A program made the position numbers and the translations under genes. A stretch of 64,000 nucleotides of DNA from Mesobacterium_A sp034670065 (lineage in GTDB: Bacteria > Pseudomonadota > Alphaproteobacteria > Rhodobacterales > Rhodobacteraceae), in NCBI GenBank assembly GCA_034670065.1, contig JAXMOG010000002.1, forward strand, positions 682,001 through 746,000, in the 5' to 3' direction. The notes under the pieces were generated by a model. It ran no database searches, had not been told where the DNA came from, and worked only from the letters and a program-made list of their open reading frames with translations. Every line of letters starts with the position of its first letter. Position 1 is the first letter of the stretch. Below, one piece after another: positions 43,722 through 51,506 of this stretch.

Positions 43722-44798
43722 ATGAGACTTGTCTTGAAAACAGCCACGGTGCTGGCGATCACCGCCTCCATTCCACTGTCAGCCCTGGCAGAGGGGGCGT
43801 GGTATCCGTACGACGCAGAAGAAGTAACGCCGGCATTTTCCGCCGATGGCAGCGTGTCACCTGTGGTCTATACGCCGCTTGAGGCGGCCGAGAAGGCCTG
43901 GAACATCTGTGTCTCCTTCCCGCATATGAAAGACGCCTATTGGCTGGGTGTTGATTACGGAGTGGCGGATGAGGCAGCCCGCCTGGGCGTTAACCTGAAT
44001 ATCGTAGAAGCAGGCGGTTATACCGAACTGAACCGTCAGCTCAGCCAGATCGAAGACTGTGTGTCCAGCGGTGCTGACGCCGTGGTTGTGGGCGCAATTT
44101 CTTATGATGGTCTGAACAATGTGATCGGTGAAGTCACATCCAAGGGCATTCCCGTGATCGACGTGATCAATGGCGTGTCGTCCACCGATATTTCGGCCAA
44201 ATCCTTGGTGTCTTTCCGCACCATGGGGTTTGAAACGGGCGCTTATCTGGCTGCAAACCACCCGGCGGGCTCTGACCCGGTCAAAGTAGGCTGGTTTCCT
44301 GGCCCAGCCGGTGCAGGCTGGGTTGAAGCCGCCCATGCAGGTTTCATGGAAGCGGTCGAAGGATCAGCGGTTGAAGTGTTGGAGCCGCGCTTTGGCGATA
44401 CCGGCAAGGAAACTCAGCTGAAACTGGTTGAAGACGTTCTGCAAGCGAACCCCGAAGTACGGTATCTGGCCGGAACAGCAGTGACAGCTGAGGCTGCGCA
44501 GGGGCTTATCCGGGAACGGGGCCTGAAAGGCAAAGTTGACCTGCTGGCCTTCTATATGACCCCCGGCGTTTACACCGGTATCAAGCGGGGCTTCATTCTG
44601 GCGGCACCTGCCGACAGCATGGTTATTCAGGGCCGTGTCGCAATTGACCAAGCCGTGCGTATTCTGGAAGGCAAAGAATACGTGAAACACGTTGGTCCCA
44701 AGATTTTTGTGGTTGATCCGTCCAACATTGAGGACGTGTCGCGCGAAAACATTTTACCACCTGAGGGTTTCTCACCTGTGTTCACAGTGAGCAACTAA
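43722..44798 (+). CDS. TorT-like periplasmic binding protein
   Basis: The 358-residue protein has a signal peptide (to LSALA) and is a type-I periplasmic binding protein. WNICVSFPHMKDAYWLGVDYGV, NIVEAGGYTELNRQLSQIEDCV and GADAVVVGAISYDGL match TorT of the TMAO sensor system better than ordinary sugar-binding proteins. Here the next genes are an ABC importer and not a TorS kinase, so it should deliver a ligand for uptake. A strong AGGAGG precedes the ATG, and a 12-base hairpin follows the stop. Confidence 0.85.
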   Translation: MRLVLKTATVLAITASIPLSALAEGAWYPYDAEEVTPAFSADGSVSPVVYTPLEAAEKAWNICVSFPHMKDAYWLGVDYGVADEAARLGVNLNIVEAGGYTELNRQLSQIEDCVSSGADAVVVGAISYDGLNNVIGEVTSKGIPVIDVINGVSSTDISAKSLVSFRTMGFETGAYLAANHPAGSDPVKVGWFPGPAGAGWVEAAHAGFMEAVEGSAVEVLEPRFGDTGKETQLKLVEDVLQANPEVRYLAGTAVTAEAAQGLIRERGLKGKVDLLAFYMTPGVYTGIKRGFILAAPADSMVIQGRVAIDQAVRILEGKEYVKHVGPKIFVVDPSNIEDVSRENILPPEGFSPVFTVSN

Positions 44799-44813
44799 AT
44801 CCCACCTCAGGTT

Positions 44814-44846
44814 TGCTGGCCGAAGGGAGGCTCTCTTCGGCCAGCA
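44814..44846 (+). repeat. Strong stem-loop between binding protein and ABC genes
   Basis: A perfect 12-base stem, TGCTGGCCGAAG (44814-44825) with CTTCGGCCAGCA (44835-44846), encloses a 9-base loop, 15 bases after the binding-protein stop and before the ABC ATPase start. No U-tract follows. Such elements typically protect the upstream mRNA so the binding protein is made in excess of the permease. Confidence 0.7.
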
Positions 44847-44867
44847 TATTCCTTGGAGACATCTTCC

Positions 44868-46373
44868 ATGTCAGCGCCCTTGATCGAAACCAAATCTCTA
44901 ACAAAGCAGTATCCAGGTGTTCTGGCGCTGTCGCCGATGGATTTTGACTTGAAGTCAGGCGAAGTTCACGTGCTGTTTGGGGAAAACGGGGCTGGAAAGT
45001 CGACCCTGATTTCGATGCTGGCCGGGTCCAATAGCCCCACCAGCGGCGAAATGTTTTTGAATGGCCAGGTGGTTCAGTTCGACAACGTCGCTGATGCGCA
45101 GGCCAAGGGTATTTATACCGTATTTCAGGAATTTTCGCTGATCCCGACATTGACCGTCGCGCAAAACATTTTTCTGGGTTGGGAACCCGGCTTTGGCCCG
45201 TTCATCGACAATAAATCCATGCGCAAGCGCGCGCGTGAGATGCTGCATGAGCTGGGTTTTGACATTGACCCCAATCAGATTGTCGCTCGCCTGTCGCGGG
45301 CCCAGCAACAAATGGTGGAAATTACCAAAGCGTTTCATGGAAATCTGAAAGCTCTTATTCTGGACGAGCCCACAGCTTCATTGACAGACAAAGAGGTGGA
45401 TCACCTTTTTGAGTTCGTACAAGAGCTGAAGGACAAAGGTGTTGGGATCATCTACATCTCGCACCGCATTCAAGAATTCAAACGGATCGCTGATCGTGTC
45501 ACCGTTTTGCGTGATGGGGCCAAGATTGGCACCGTCGACATGGCGCAGACCAGTGAAGACGCGCTGATCGAAATGATGACCGGGCGCGCGATAGATGAGA
45601 TTTATCCGCCCATCGACATCGGTTCGTGTGATGTCTTGCTAGAGGTTGAGGGGCTGAAAACCCCAGGTATCTCCAACGCATCATTCCAGGTGCGTGCTGG
45701 CGAGGTGTTGGGCGTCGCCGGGTTGGTCGGTTCCGGGAAATCACGCTTGTTCCGCAGCATTATGGGGCTGGGCACGCGGCTGGATGGCAAGGTGACATTC
45801 CGCGGCAAAGATATCAGCGCCCAGCCGACCAGAAAGATCATCACCTCTGGCATTTACTACCTTTCGCCTGACCGCAAAGCCGAAGGTTTGGATTTGGCCA
45901 AGCCCTCGCGGGACAATCTGGCGATCAATCTGATCATGGGCGGCAAGGTTGGCGGCAACGCGCAATTCGTCAAATGGGCCGAGGTTATCGCCGAGACCGG
46001 CACAATTTCAGACCACGTTCAGTTGCAGCAATCCTATCGCGGCAAACCCGTCTCTCAATTGTCGGGCGGGAACCAGCAAAAAGTGCTGTTTGGAAAATGC
46101 TTCGGACAAGATGCCGAGATTATCATTTTTGACGAACCCACCGTGGGCGTCGATATGGGCACCCGCGCGGCACTGTATTTGCTGATCAAGGAATTGGCCG
46201 AAGCGGGCAAGGGCGTTGTCATCATCTCATCTGACTTGCCCGAGGTGATGAACCTGGCACATCGCATGATCGTTTTGGCGCATGGCCACATCACCGCAGA
46301 GTTAAGCGGTGAGCAAATGACCGAAGATCAGGTTCTAAAATACTTCTTCGACGAAAGCGGAGCTAAACTATGA
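44868..46373 (+). CDS. Sugar-type ABC transporter ATP-binding protein (two ABC domains)
   Basis: The 501-residue protein holds two fused ABC domains as in RbsA/MglA. The first has Walker A GENGAGKS (about 38-45), signature LSRAQQQ and LILDEPTASL; the second has VGSGKS, LSGGNQQ and IIIFDEPTVGVD. In the first domain the signature LSGGE is LSRAQ, a normal variation for this family. The start at 44868 with GGAG upstream is preferred over the TTG at 44853. Its stop overlaps the permease ATG (ATGA). Confidence 0.93.
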   Translation: MSAPLIETKSLTKQYPGVLALSPMDFDLKSGEVHVLFGENGAGKSTLISMLAGSNSPTSGEMFLNGQVVQFDNVADAQAKGIYTVFQEFSLIPTLTVAQNIFLGWEPGFGPFIDNKSMRKRAREMLHELGFDIDPNQIVARLSRAQQQMVEITKAFHGNLKALILDEPTASLTDKEVDHLFEFVQELKDKGVGIIYISHRIQEFKRIADRVTVLRDGAKIGTVDMAQTSEDALIEMMTGRAIDEIYPPIDIGSCDVLLEVEGLKTPGISNASFQVRAGEVLGVAGLVGSGKSRLFRSIMGLGTRLDGKVTFRGKDISAQPTRKIITSGIYYLSPDRKAEGLDLAKPSRDNLAINLIMGGKVGGNAQFVKWAEVIAETGTISDHVQLQQSYRGKPVSQLSGGNQQKVLFGKCFGQDAEIIIFDEPTVGVDMGTRAALYLLIKELAEAGKGVVIISSDLPEVMNLAHRMIVLAHGHITAELSGEQMTEDQVLKYFFDESGAKL

Positions 46374-47380
46374 CACCCGAAACCACTGCAAATGGCCCCG
46401 TGGCGTTGATACGCAAGGTCTTCATAAAGGTCGGTGTGCTGCCCTTCTTCCTTGTTGGGGCATTGATAATATTCACAATCTTGTCGCCAAAGTTTCTGAC
46501 GACGCAGAACCTGGTCAATGTGGCCCGGCAATCGGTTTATCTGGTGTTGGTGTCTATGGGGCAGATGATCGTGCTGATATCTGGCGGCTTTGATTTGTCG
46601 GTTGGCACCGCGATTGCGTTGACATCCGTTGTATCCGCGCTGGGCATGGTGTGGTTCGCCGGTATCTTCCCCGAAGCCATCTGGCTGGCAATTGTACTGG
46701 GGGCGTTCATGGGCTTTGGCGCTGCCATTCTTGTTGGAATGGTGAATGGCATTGGCGTCGCATATTTTGACGTTTCACCCTTTATCATGACGTTGGGCGT
46801 GTCCTCGGTTGGGGCAGGGTTGGCATTGTTTCTGACCGGTGGCGTCCCGGTTTCTGGCCTGCCGTACACATTTGGCGATACGTTCGGGTTTGGCAGGCTG
46901 TGGGGCATACCGGTGCCAGTGATCATTGCGGTGATCTGCATAATTGTGATGTGGGTTTTCATGTCGCGCACGCGGCTGGGAACACAGGTTTATGCCGTTG
47001 GCGGCAACATCAAGGCGGCCCGTCTTTCCGCAATCAACACCAAACGAACCTTGATGCTGGCCTATACAATCTGCGCCTTGATCGCATCATTGACGGGGCT
47101 TTTGCTGACGGCACGGGTTGAGTCTGGAGAGGCGAATCTTGGCGCCACAATCGCAATGGAGTCCATCGCGGCATGTGTGATTGCCGGGGTCTCGCTGCGT
47201 GGGGGGATCGGGCGTGTCGAGAACGTTGTCTTGGGGGCATTTTTTATTGTTCTGGTCCAAAACGGGATGAACCTCGCCCAGGTCAGTTCTTACATGCAGA
47301 TGGTCTTGCTAGGGGCGCTTCTGATTCTGGCGGTGATCTTTGATCAGATGCGCTATCGCTTCATTCTAAGTGGCCAATAG
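46370..47380 (+). CDS. Sugar-type ABC transporter permease (RbsC family)
   Basis: The 336-residue hydrophobic protein belongs to the BPD_transp_2 (RbsC/AraH) family: LVNVARQSVYLVLVSMGQMIVLISGGFDLSVGTAIAL, ILVGMVNGIGVAYFDVSPFIMTLG and AVGGNIKAARLSAINTKRT, with about eight to ten helices. It forms the inner-membrane channel of the importer with the preceding ATPase and the TorT-like binding protein. Only one permease gene is present, so it likely acts as a homodimer, which is usual for this family. Confidence 0.92.
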   Translation: MTPETTANGPVALIRKVFIKVGVLPFFLVGALIIFTILSPKFLTTQNLVNVARQSVYLVLVSMGQMIVLISGGFDLSVGTAIALTSVVSALGMVWFAGIFPEAIWLAIVLGAFMGFGAAILVGMVNGIGVAYFDVSPFIMTLGVSSVGAGLALFLTGGVPVSGLPYTFGDTFGFGRLWGIPVPVIIAVICIIVMWVFMSRTRLGTQVYAVGGNIKAARLSAINTKRTLMLAYTICALIASLTGLLLTARVESGEANLGATIAMESIAACVIAGVSLRGGIGRVENVVLGAFFIVLVQNGMNLAQVSSYMQMVLLGALLILAVIFDQMRYRFILSGQ

Positions 47381-47427
47381 TGTTCAGCAGACCGGCGCAG
47401 TCTTGAGCCGGAAAATGCCGGGCTACC

Positions 47428-47705
47428 ATGTCTTCAAATCTGAACAGGGGTCTTCCCGTGCTGAATTCTGTAATCAGCATCCGTCGAGACTCCGCCATTT
47501 CCCTTGCTGAACGGCTGAACGCGGTCATGCCGGGTGATTTTGACAAGAAAGCCGTCTTTGTAACGGCGGGGGCAGAAGCAGTAGAAGATGCCATCGGGTA
47601 ACGCGCGCCGGGCTGCTTTTGCCTCGCGCCAAGCTGGCGCAGAGGCTGCGCGCGCCAGCGACATTTATGTTTTTGCATTCTCGCCGTGAAACTCTTATCC
47701 AAGGC
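47428..47705 (+). pseudogene. Remnant of a class III (GabT-like) aminotransferase
   Basis: The 405-base gap after the permease holds a 57-codon frame (47428-47601). Its second half, SLAERLNAVMPGDFDKK then AVFVTAGAEAVEDAIG, closely matches the GabT/omega-aminotransferase segment LAERLNAL-PGDF-KK-F-TTGAEAVENA. A stop follows. In another frame downstream (about 47673-47700) FLHSRRETLI recalls the family FHGRTL motif. The full enzyme is about 425 residues, so over two thirds is missing. It is a decayed gene on the operon strand, not an active protein. Confidence 0.7.
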
Positions 47706-47784
47706 CACTTCAACGCCGCACGGTGTTGGTAAACGCCCTTGGCCATGGCACCTGACGGGCCGCTGTTGAAACTGTCATGAGCGA

Positions 47785-48549
47785 ATGATGACTTTGGAAC
47801 GTCTTAACATTGAAACGCCCAACGCAAGTGGCAGCCAGATTGTGCTGACCGACTTGTGCTATAGCGTCGATGGTAAGGGCATTTTGCAGGGCATAACCCT
47901 GAAGACATCTGCGCCAAGAATTGGCATTGTCGGGCGCAACGGGTCAGGGAAATCGACGTTGGCACGCATATTGGCGGGGCTGATTGAGCCAACGTCAGGC
48001 TCGGCCTTGGTAAACGGGCATAACCTGGCGAAAGACCGCAAGGCGGCTTTGGCAGAAGTTGGGATCTTGTTTCAAAACCCCGATCACCAAATCATTTTCC
48101 CGACCGTGCTGGAAGAAGTCAGCTTTGGCTTGCGCCAGTTAGGTCAGGCCAAGAAAACGGCCGAGGAAAACGCAAGAAAAACGCTGGACGCATTTGGCAA
48201 AGCGCATTGGGCAGACGCCTATGTCAACAACCTGTCCCAAGGGCAAAAACACTTGGTGTGTTTGATGGCGGTTGTCGCCATGCAGCCGCGTATGATCATT
48301 CTGGATGAGCCCTATTCCGGCCTCGACATTCCCACCAAGCACCAGTTGACCCGATATCTGTCGCGGTATCAGGGGGCGTTGCTGCACATCACGCATGACC
48401 CAAGTGATTTGTCGGGGTACGATGATGTGGTTTGGTTGGAACAGGGCGCTGTCGAACAATCCGGCGCTGCGGATGTGGTCATCCCCGCCTATGTCGCCCA
48501 AATGAACACGCTGGGAGGATCAGATGATATCTCTGACCTCTCCCACTAA
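47785..48549 (+). CDS. bioM: Biotin ECF transporter ATPase BioM
   Basis: The 254-residue ABC ATPase has Walker A VGRNGSGKST, the Q-loop region LFQNPDHQIIFPTVLEEVSFGL typical of ECF-type ATPases, signature NLSQGQKHLVCL and Walker B MIILDEPYSGLD. With BioN and BioY downstream it energises biotin uptake. The second ATG at 47788 is an equally possible start. It overlaps bioN by 26 bases. I see no TTATNNATAA-type BioR site in the short upstream gap. Confidence 0.93.
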   Translation: MMTLERLNIETPNASGSQIVLTDLCYSVDGKGILQGITLKTSAPRIGIVGRNGSGKSTLARILAGLIEPTSGSALVNGHNLAKDRKAALAEVGILFQNPDHQIIFPTVLEEVSFGLRQLGQAKKTAEENARKTLDAFGKAHWADAYVNNLSQGQKHLVCLMAVVAMQPRMIILDEPYSGLDIPTKHQLTRYLSRYQGALLHITHDPSDLSGYDDVVWLEQGAVEQSGAADVVIPAYVAQMNTLGGSDDISDLSH

Positions 48550-49126
48550 GACCTGGGCGCACAGTTGGCCTGCAGGGGCAAAACTGGCCGGGCTATGTAT
48601 CGCGACGCTGGGTCTGTTCTTTTTGCAAAGCGTGCCCGTGCATGCGGCCGTATTTGCTGTGGTTCTTGGTCTTTATGCGCTGCCTGGGCGTGCTTTCTTT
48701 GTTTCGGGGCTTCGCAAACTTCAGCTGCTTTGGCCGTTCATCTTGATTGTCGCAATCTGGCATGTCTGGAGCGGGCAGATGGCCGAAGGCGCTGCGGTGA
48801 TCTTGCGATTGATGTCGGCAGTTGCTTTGGCAAACCTCGTTACCATGACCACGCGCCTGACGGATATGATTGATGTGGTGCGCTTTCTGGCGCGGCCCTT
48901 CGCGCGTTTTGGCTTGCGCTCCGATATCTTGGAACTGGCGATTGCCTTGGTCATTCGCCTGACGCCGGTTCTAATTCAAAAAGGCAATCTGCTCTCGCAA
49001 GCCTGGCGTGCTCGCTCGCGTCGGCGCGCGGGATGGCGGATCATTCTCCCATTCACTATTCTTGCGTTGGATGACGCAGATCAGGTCGCAGAAGCGCTGC
49101 GCGCGCGCGGCGGGTTCAACACTTAG
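48524..49126 (+). CDS. bioN: Biotin ECF transporter T component BioN
   Basis: This 200-residue membrane protein fits EcfT/BioN: hydrophobic N-terminal helices (LAGLCIATLGLFFLQSVPV, AAVFAVVLGLYALPG) and the C-terminal coupling motifs around QAWRARSRRRAGW and DADQVAEALRARGGF, where the Ala-Arg-Gly signatures contact the ATPase. It links BioM to the biotin-binding BioY. GGGAGGATCAG precedes the ATG inside bioM. The stop is followed 12 bases later by bioY. Confidence 0.92.
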   Translation: MISLTSPTKTWAHSWPAGAKLAGLCIATLGLFFLQSVPVHAAVFAVVLGLYALPGRAFFVSGLRKLQLLWPFILIVAIWHVWSGQMAEGAAVILRLMSAVALANLVTMTTRLTDMIDVVRFLARPFARFGLRSDILELAIALVIRLTPVLIQKGNLLSQAWRARSRRRAGWRIILPFTILALDDADQVAEALRARGGFNT

Positions 49127-49138
49127 GAAGACACTTTG

Positions 49139-49693
49139 ATGGAAAAAAACGTAGCCCTTATCGCCCTGTTCGCTGCATTGATTGCGGCGCTGGGGTTGAT
49201 CCCGAAAATCACATTGGGCTTTGGTGTTCCGATCACAGCGCAAAGCCTGGGCGTTATGCTGTGCGGCACCATTCTCGGCTCCAAACGCGGTGCTTTGGCG
49301 GTGTTGTTGTTCTTGTTGTTGGTCGCGATTGGCCTGCCGTTGTTGTCTGGCGGGCGCGGTGGATTGGGTGTCTTTGTGTCCCCTTCGGCAGGATTTTTGA
49401 TCGGGTGGCCATTTGCGGCCTTTGTCACGGGCTGGATCGTTGAAAACTGGCGTAGCGCGCCGTTGACGCTGGTTGCGGGTGTTGCATCCATCATTGGCGG
49501 AATTTTCTTGATGTATGCGTTTGGCATCGTGGGCCTGTCCGTCAGCCTGGACAAAACCTTGATCGAAGCCGCCGGTTTGGTGTCTGCCTTCGTGTTGGGG
49601 GATGTGATCAAAGCCGGCATTGCCGGAATGCTGACAGCGGCCTTGGCCAAGGCGCGCCCGGCAAGCGTTTTGTCGCGCGCCGATGTCATCTAG
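49139..49693 (+). CDS. bioY: Biotin-binding S component BioY
   Basis: BioY is the high-affinity biotin-binding membrane subunit. The 184-residue protein has the family run VALIALFAALIAALGLIP, FGVPITAQSLGVMLCGTILGSKRGALAVLLFLLL and PLLSGGRGGLGVFVSPSAGFLIGWPF. The ATG at 49139 follows AGGAAG by 8 bases. Its stop overlaps the nitroreductase start by 11 bases. The bioMNY set lies directly downstream of the biotin-dependent carboxylase and importer operon. Confidence 0.95.
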   Translation: MEKNVALIALFAALIAALGLIPKITLGFGVPITAQSLGVMLCGTILGSKRGALAVLLFLLLVAIGLPLLSGGRGGLGVFVSPSAGFLIGWPFAAFVTGWIVENWRSAPLTLVAGVASIIGGIFLMYAFGIVGLSVSLDKTLIEAAGLVSAFVLGDVIKAGIAGMLTAALAKARPASVLSRADVI

Positions 49694-50363
49694 CTTTGCC
49701 GATATCCTTGCGCGGCGACGTTCTATTCGGGCCTATACCGATGATCCGGTAGATCGCACCACAGTGGAACGCATTTGCCGCGCAGCGCGTCGGGCCCCAA
49801 GTGGTGCGAATTTGCAGCCCGGTCAGTTCCATGTGCTGACCGGCGATGCGTTGACTGGATTGACAGATCGACTGCTGCAAGCCGCCGCAGACAATGCACC
49901 GATCGAGCATCAGTATTCCTATTTCCCCAAGCCGATGTCGCCCGATCTGAAAGACCGGCAACGAAAGGCTGGTTTCGCGCTGTACGAAGCGCTTGGCATT
50001 GCGCGCCGTGATGTGGCTGGGCGGCGCGATCAGTTCGCAAGAAACTACGCCTTCTTTGGCGCCCCCGTTGGCATTGTGGTGACGATTGACCGCAATATGG
50101 GCAAGGGCTGTTTCATGGACCTTGGCATGGCGATCATGTCCTTTCTGCTGGCCGCCGAAGACGAAGGTCTGGGCGCCACAGGTATCGGTGCTTTGGCCAA
50201 CTACGGCAGTATCGTTCACGATAACTTGGGGCTGCCAAAGGACGAATTGGTTGTTTGTGGCATTGCCCTTGGGGTGGCAGACCGAATGGCCAAAGTGAAC
50301 CAGTTTCAGACCGAACGTCAGGACGTGTCCAGCTTTACAACCTTTCGTGGGTTTGAAGAGTAG
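49683..50363 (+). CDS. Nitroreductase family protein
   Basis: The 226-residue protein is an FMN-dependent nitroreductase: ILARRRSIRAYTDDPVDRTTVERIC, AARRAPSGANLQPGQFHVL, FFGAPVGIVVTIDRNMGKG and the C-terminal GIALGVADRMAKVNQFQTER. Its ATG lies inside the bioY end, so it is translationally coupled to bioMNY. The natural substrate of such enzymes is rarely known; the fusion into the biotin transport operon hints at a related substrate or redox step but does not prove it. Confidence 0.9.
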   Translation: MSSSFADILARRRSIRAYTDDPVDRTTVERICRAARRAPSGANLQPGQFHVLTGDALTGLTDRLLQAAADNAPIEHQYSYFPKPMSPDLKDRQRKAGFALYEALGIARRDVAGRRDQFARNYAFFGAPVGIVVTIDRNMGKGCFMDLGMAIMSFLLAAEDEGLGATGIGALANYGSIVHDNLGLPKDELVVCGIALGVADRMAKVNQFQTERQDVSSFTTFRGFEE

Positions 50364-50393
50364 CGAGAGACGGCACCGCAAGCCCCACGGCTA

Positions 50394-51506
50394 TTACTCG
50401 GATTGCAGCACCACCGCAGTGCCAAGCCCCCCGGCAGCGGCAATGGCGGCCAGGCCCGTTCCCTTGGTGCGGCGCAGATCGTGGAACAGACGAACGGCCA
50501 GAATGGCACCCGATGCCCCAATCGGATGTCCGCGCGCCAATGCCCCGCCTTGGGGATTAACGATATCGCGTGGAATTTTCGCGCCCCGCTGACAGGCGAT
50601 GGCCTGAACGGCAAAGGCTTCCATAATCTCGGCTGTTGTCAGGTCCGTTGGGTCAAGTGCTGCAGCGTTGAGCACATGTCGGATCGCCTCGACAGGGGCC
50701 AATCCGGGGAGGTCAGGGCGTCCGCCCACTGTCCGCCCGGCGACAAATTGAACCGCAGGCAGGCGATGCGCCTTAACAAAATCCTCTGAGACCATCACGC
50801 AAAAGGCAGCGCCATCTGCTGCAACGGCCATGTTTGCAGCGGTGATACTGCCACTGGCAATTGGTGCGCGCTGACAGTGCTTTTGCGTCAGGTTGCGCGT
50901 AAAACTATCCTTCGTAACGCCTGCAACGGAGACGATTTCATCGCTCTGATTTGCAGGGCGCGCGGCCATCGCCTTGGCATGGCTGTGGATGGCCCAATCA
51001 TCCTGTTCGGATTTTTCAATACTCAATTCCCGTGCCAGTGTATCGGCGGCATCAGCCATATCCGGATCACGGTCTGGCCACGGGGTAAATGGTGCCTGCT
51101 GATATTCGACAGGGGCGGTGCCATCGGCGAAGGTGTGAAACCGCAGTGGCCTGCGAGAATAACTTTCAACACCGCCTGCCACAACAACGTGGTGCTGCCC
51201 GGATTGGATCATTGCATCCGCCAAAACCAACGCATCCAAGCCGCCCGCACATTGGCGGTCAATAGACAGGCCAGCAACGCGTTCCGGCACGTCGGCGGCC
51301 AAAGCAAGTATTCTGGCCGGATTGCCGCCAGCGCCCAAGGCGTTGGCCACGATCAGTTCACCCACCGCGTCTGGCGAAAGCCCGGCATCGTGCAAGGCGG
51401 CGCGCAACACGGGCGCTGCCAAGCCGTGCAACGACAGGCCCGCCAATGCTCCGTTTCGCGGGGCCACAGCGCTGCGGCGCGCGGATATCAGGTAGGTCTT
51501 TGTCAT
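50394..51506 (-). CDS. Thiolase-like protein with altered active site
   Basis: This 370-residue protein has the thiolase fold and the nucleophile Cys86 in DRQCAGGLDAL, and His327 in ARGHPIGASGA. Two normal catalytic features are changed: the NEAFA motif reads MEAFA (about 295-299), and the final CxG region reads AAIAAAGGLGTA, so the proton-transfer cysteine is missing. The enzyme may thus be a decarboxylating or transfer variant, or inactive. The ATG overlaps the stop of the ligase gene (TAATG). Earlier starts in the frame are rejected. Confidence 0.85.
   Translation of the reverse strand: MTKTYLISARRSAVAPRNGALAGLSLHGLAAPVLRAALHDAGLSPDAVGELIVANALGAGGNPARILALAADVPERVAGLSIDRQCAGGLDALVLADAMIQSGQHHVVVAGGVESYSRRPLRFHTFADGTAPVEYQQAPFTPWPDRDPDMADAADTLARELSIEKSEQDDWAIHSHAKAMAARPANQSDEIVSVAGVTKDSFTRNLTQKHCQRAPIASGSITAANMAVAADGAAFCVMVSEDFVKAHRLPAVQFVAGRTVGGRPDLPGLAPVEAIRHVLNAAALDPTDLTTAEIMEAFAVQAIACQRGAKIPRDIVNPQGGALARGHPIGASGAILAVRLFHDLRRTKGTGLAAIAAAGGLGTAVVLQSE

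Noticed and set aside
47361..47708. Minus-strand ORF of 115 codons in the gap after the ABC permease
   Set aside because: It is antisense to the aminotransferase remnant, has no ribosome site or family match, and its coding looks like the complement of the real plus-strand homology.
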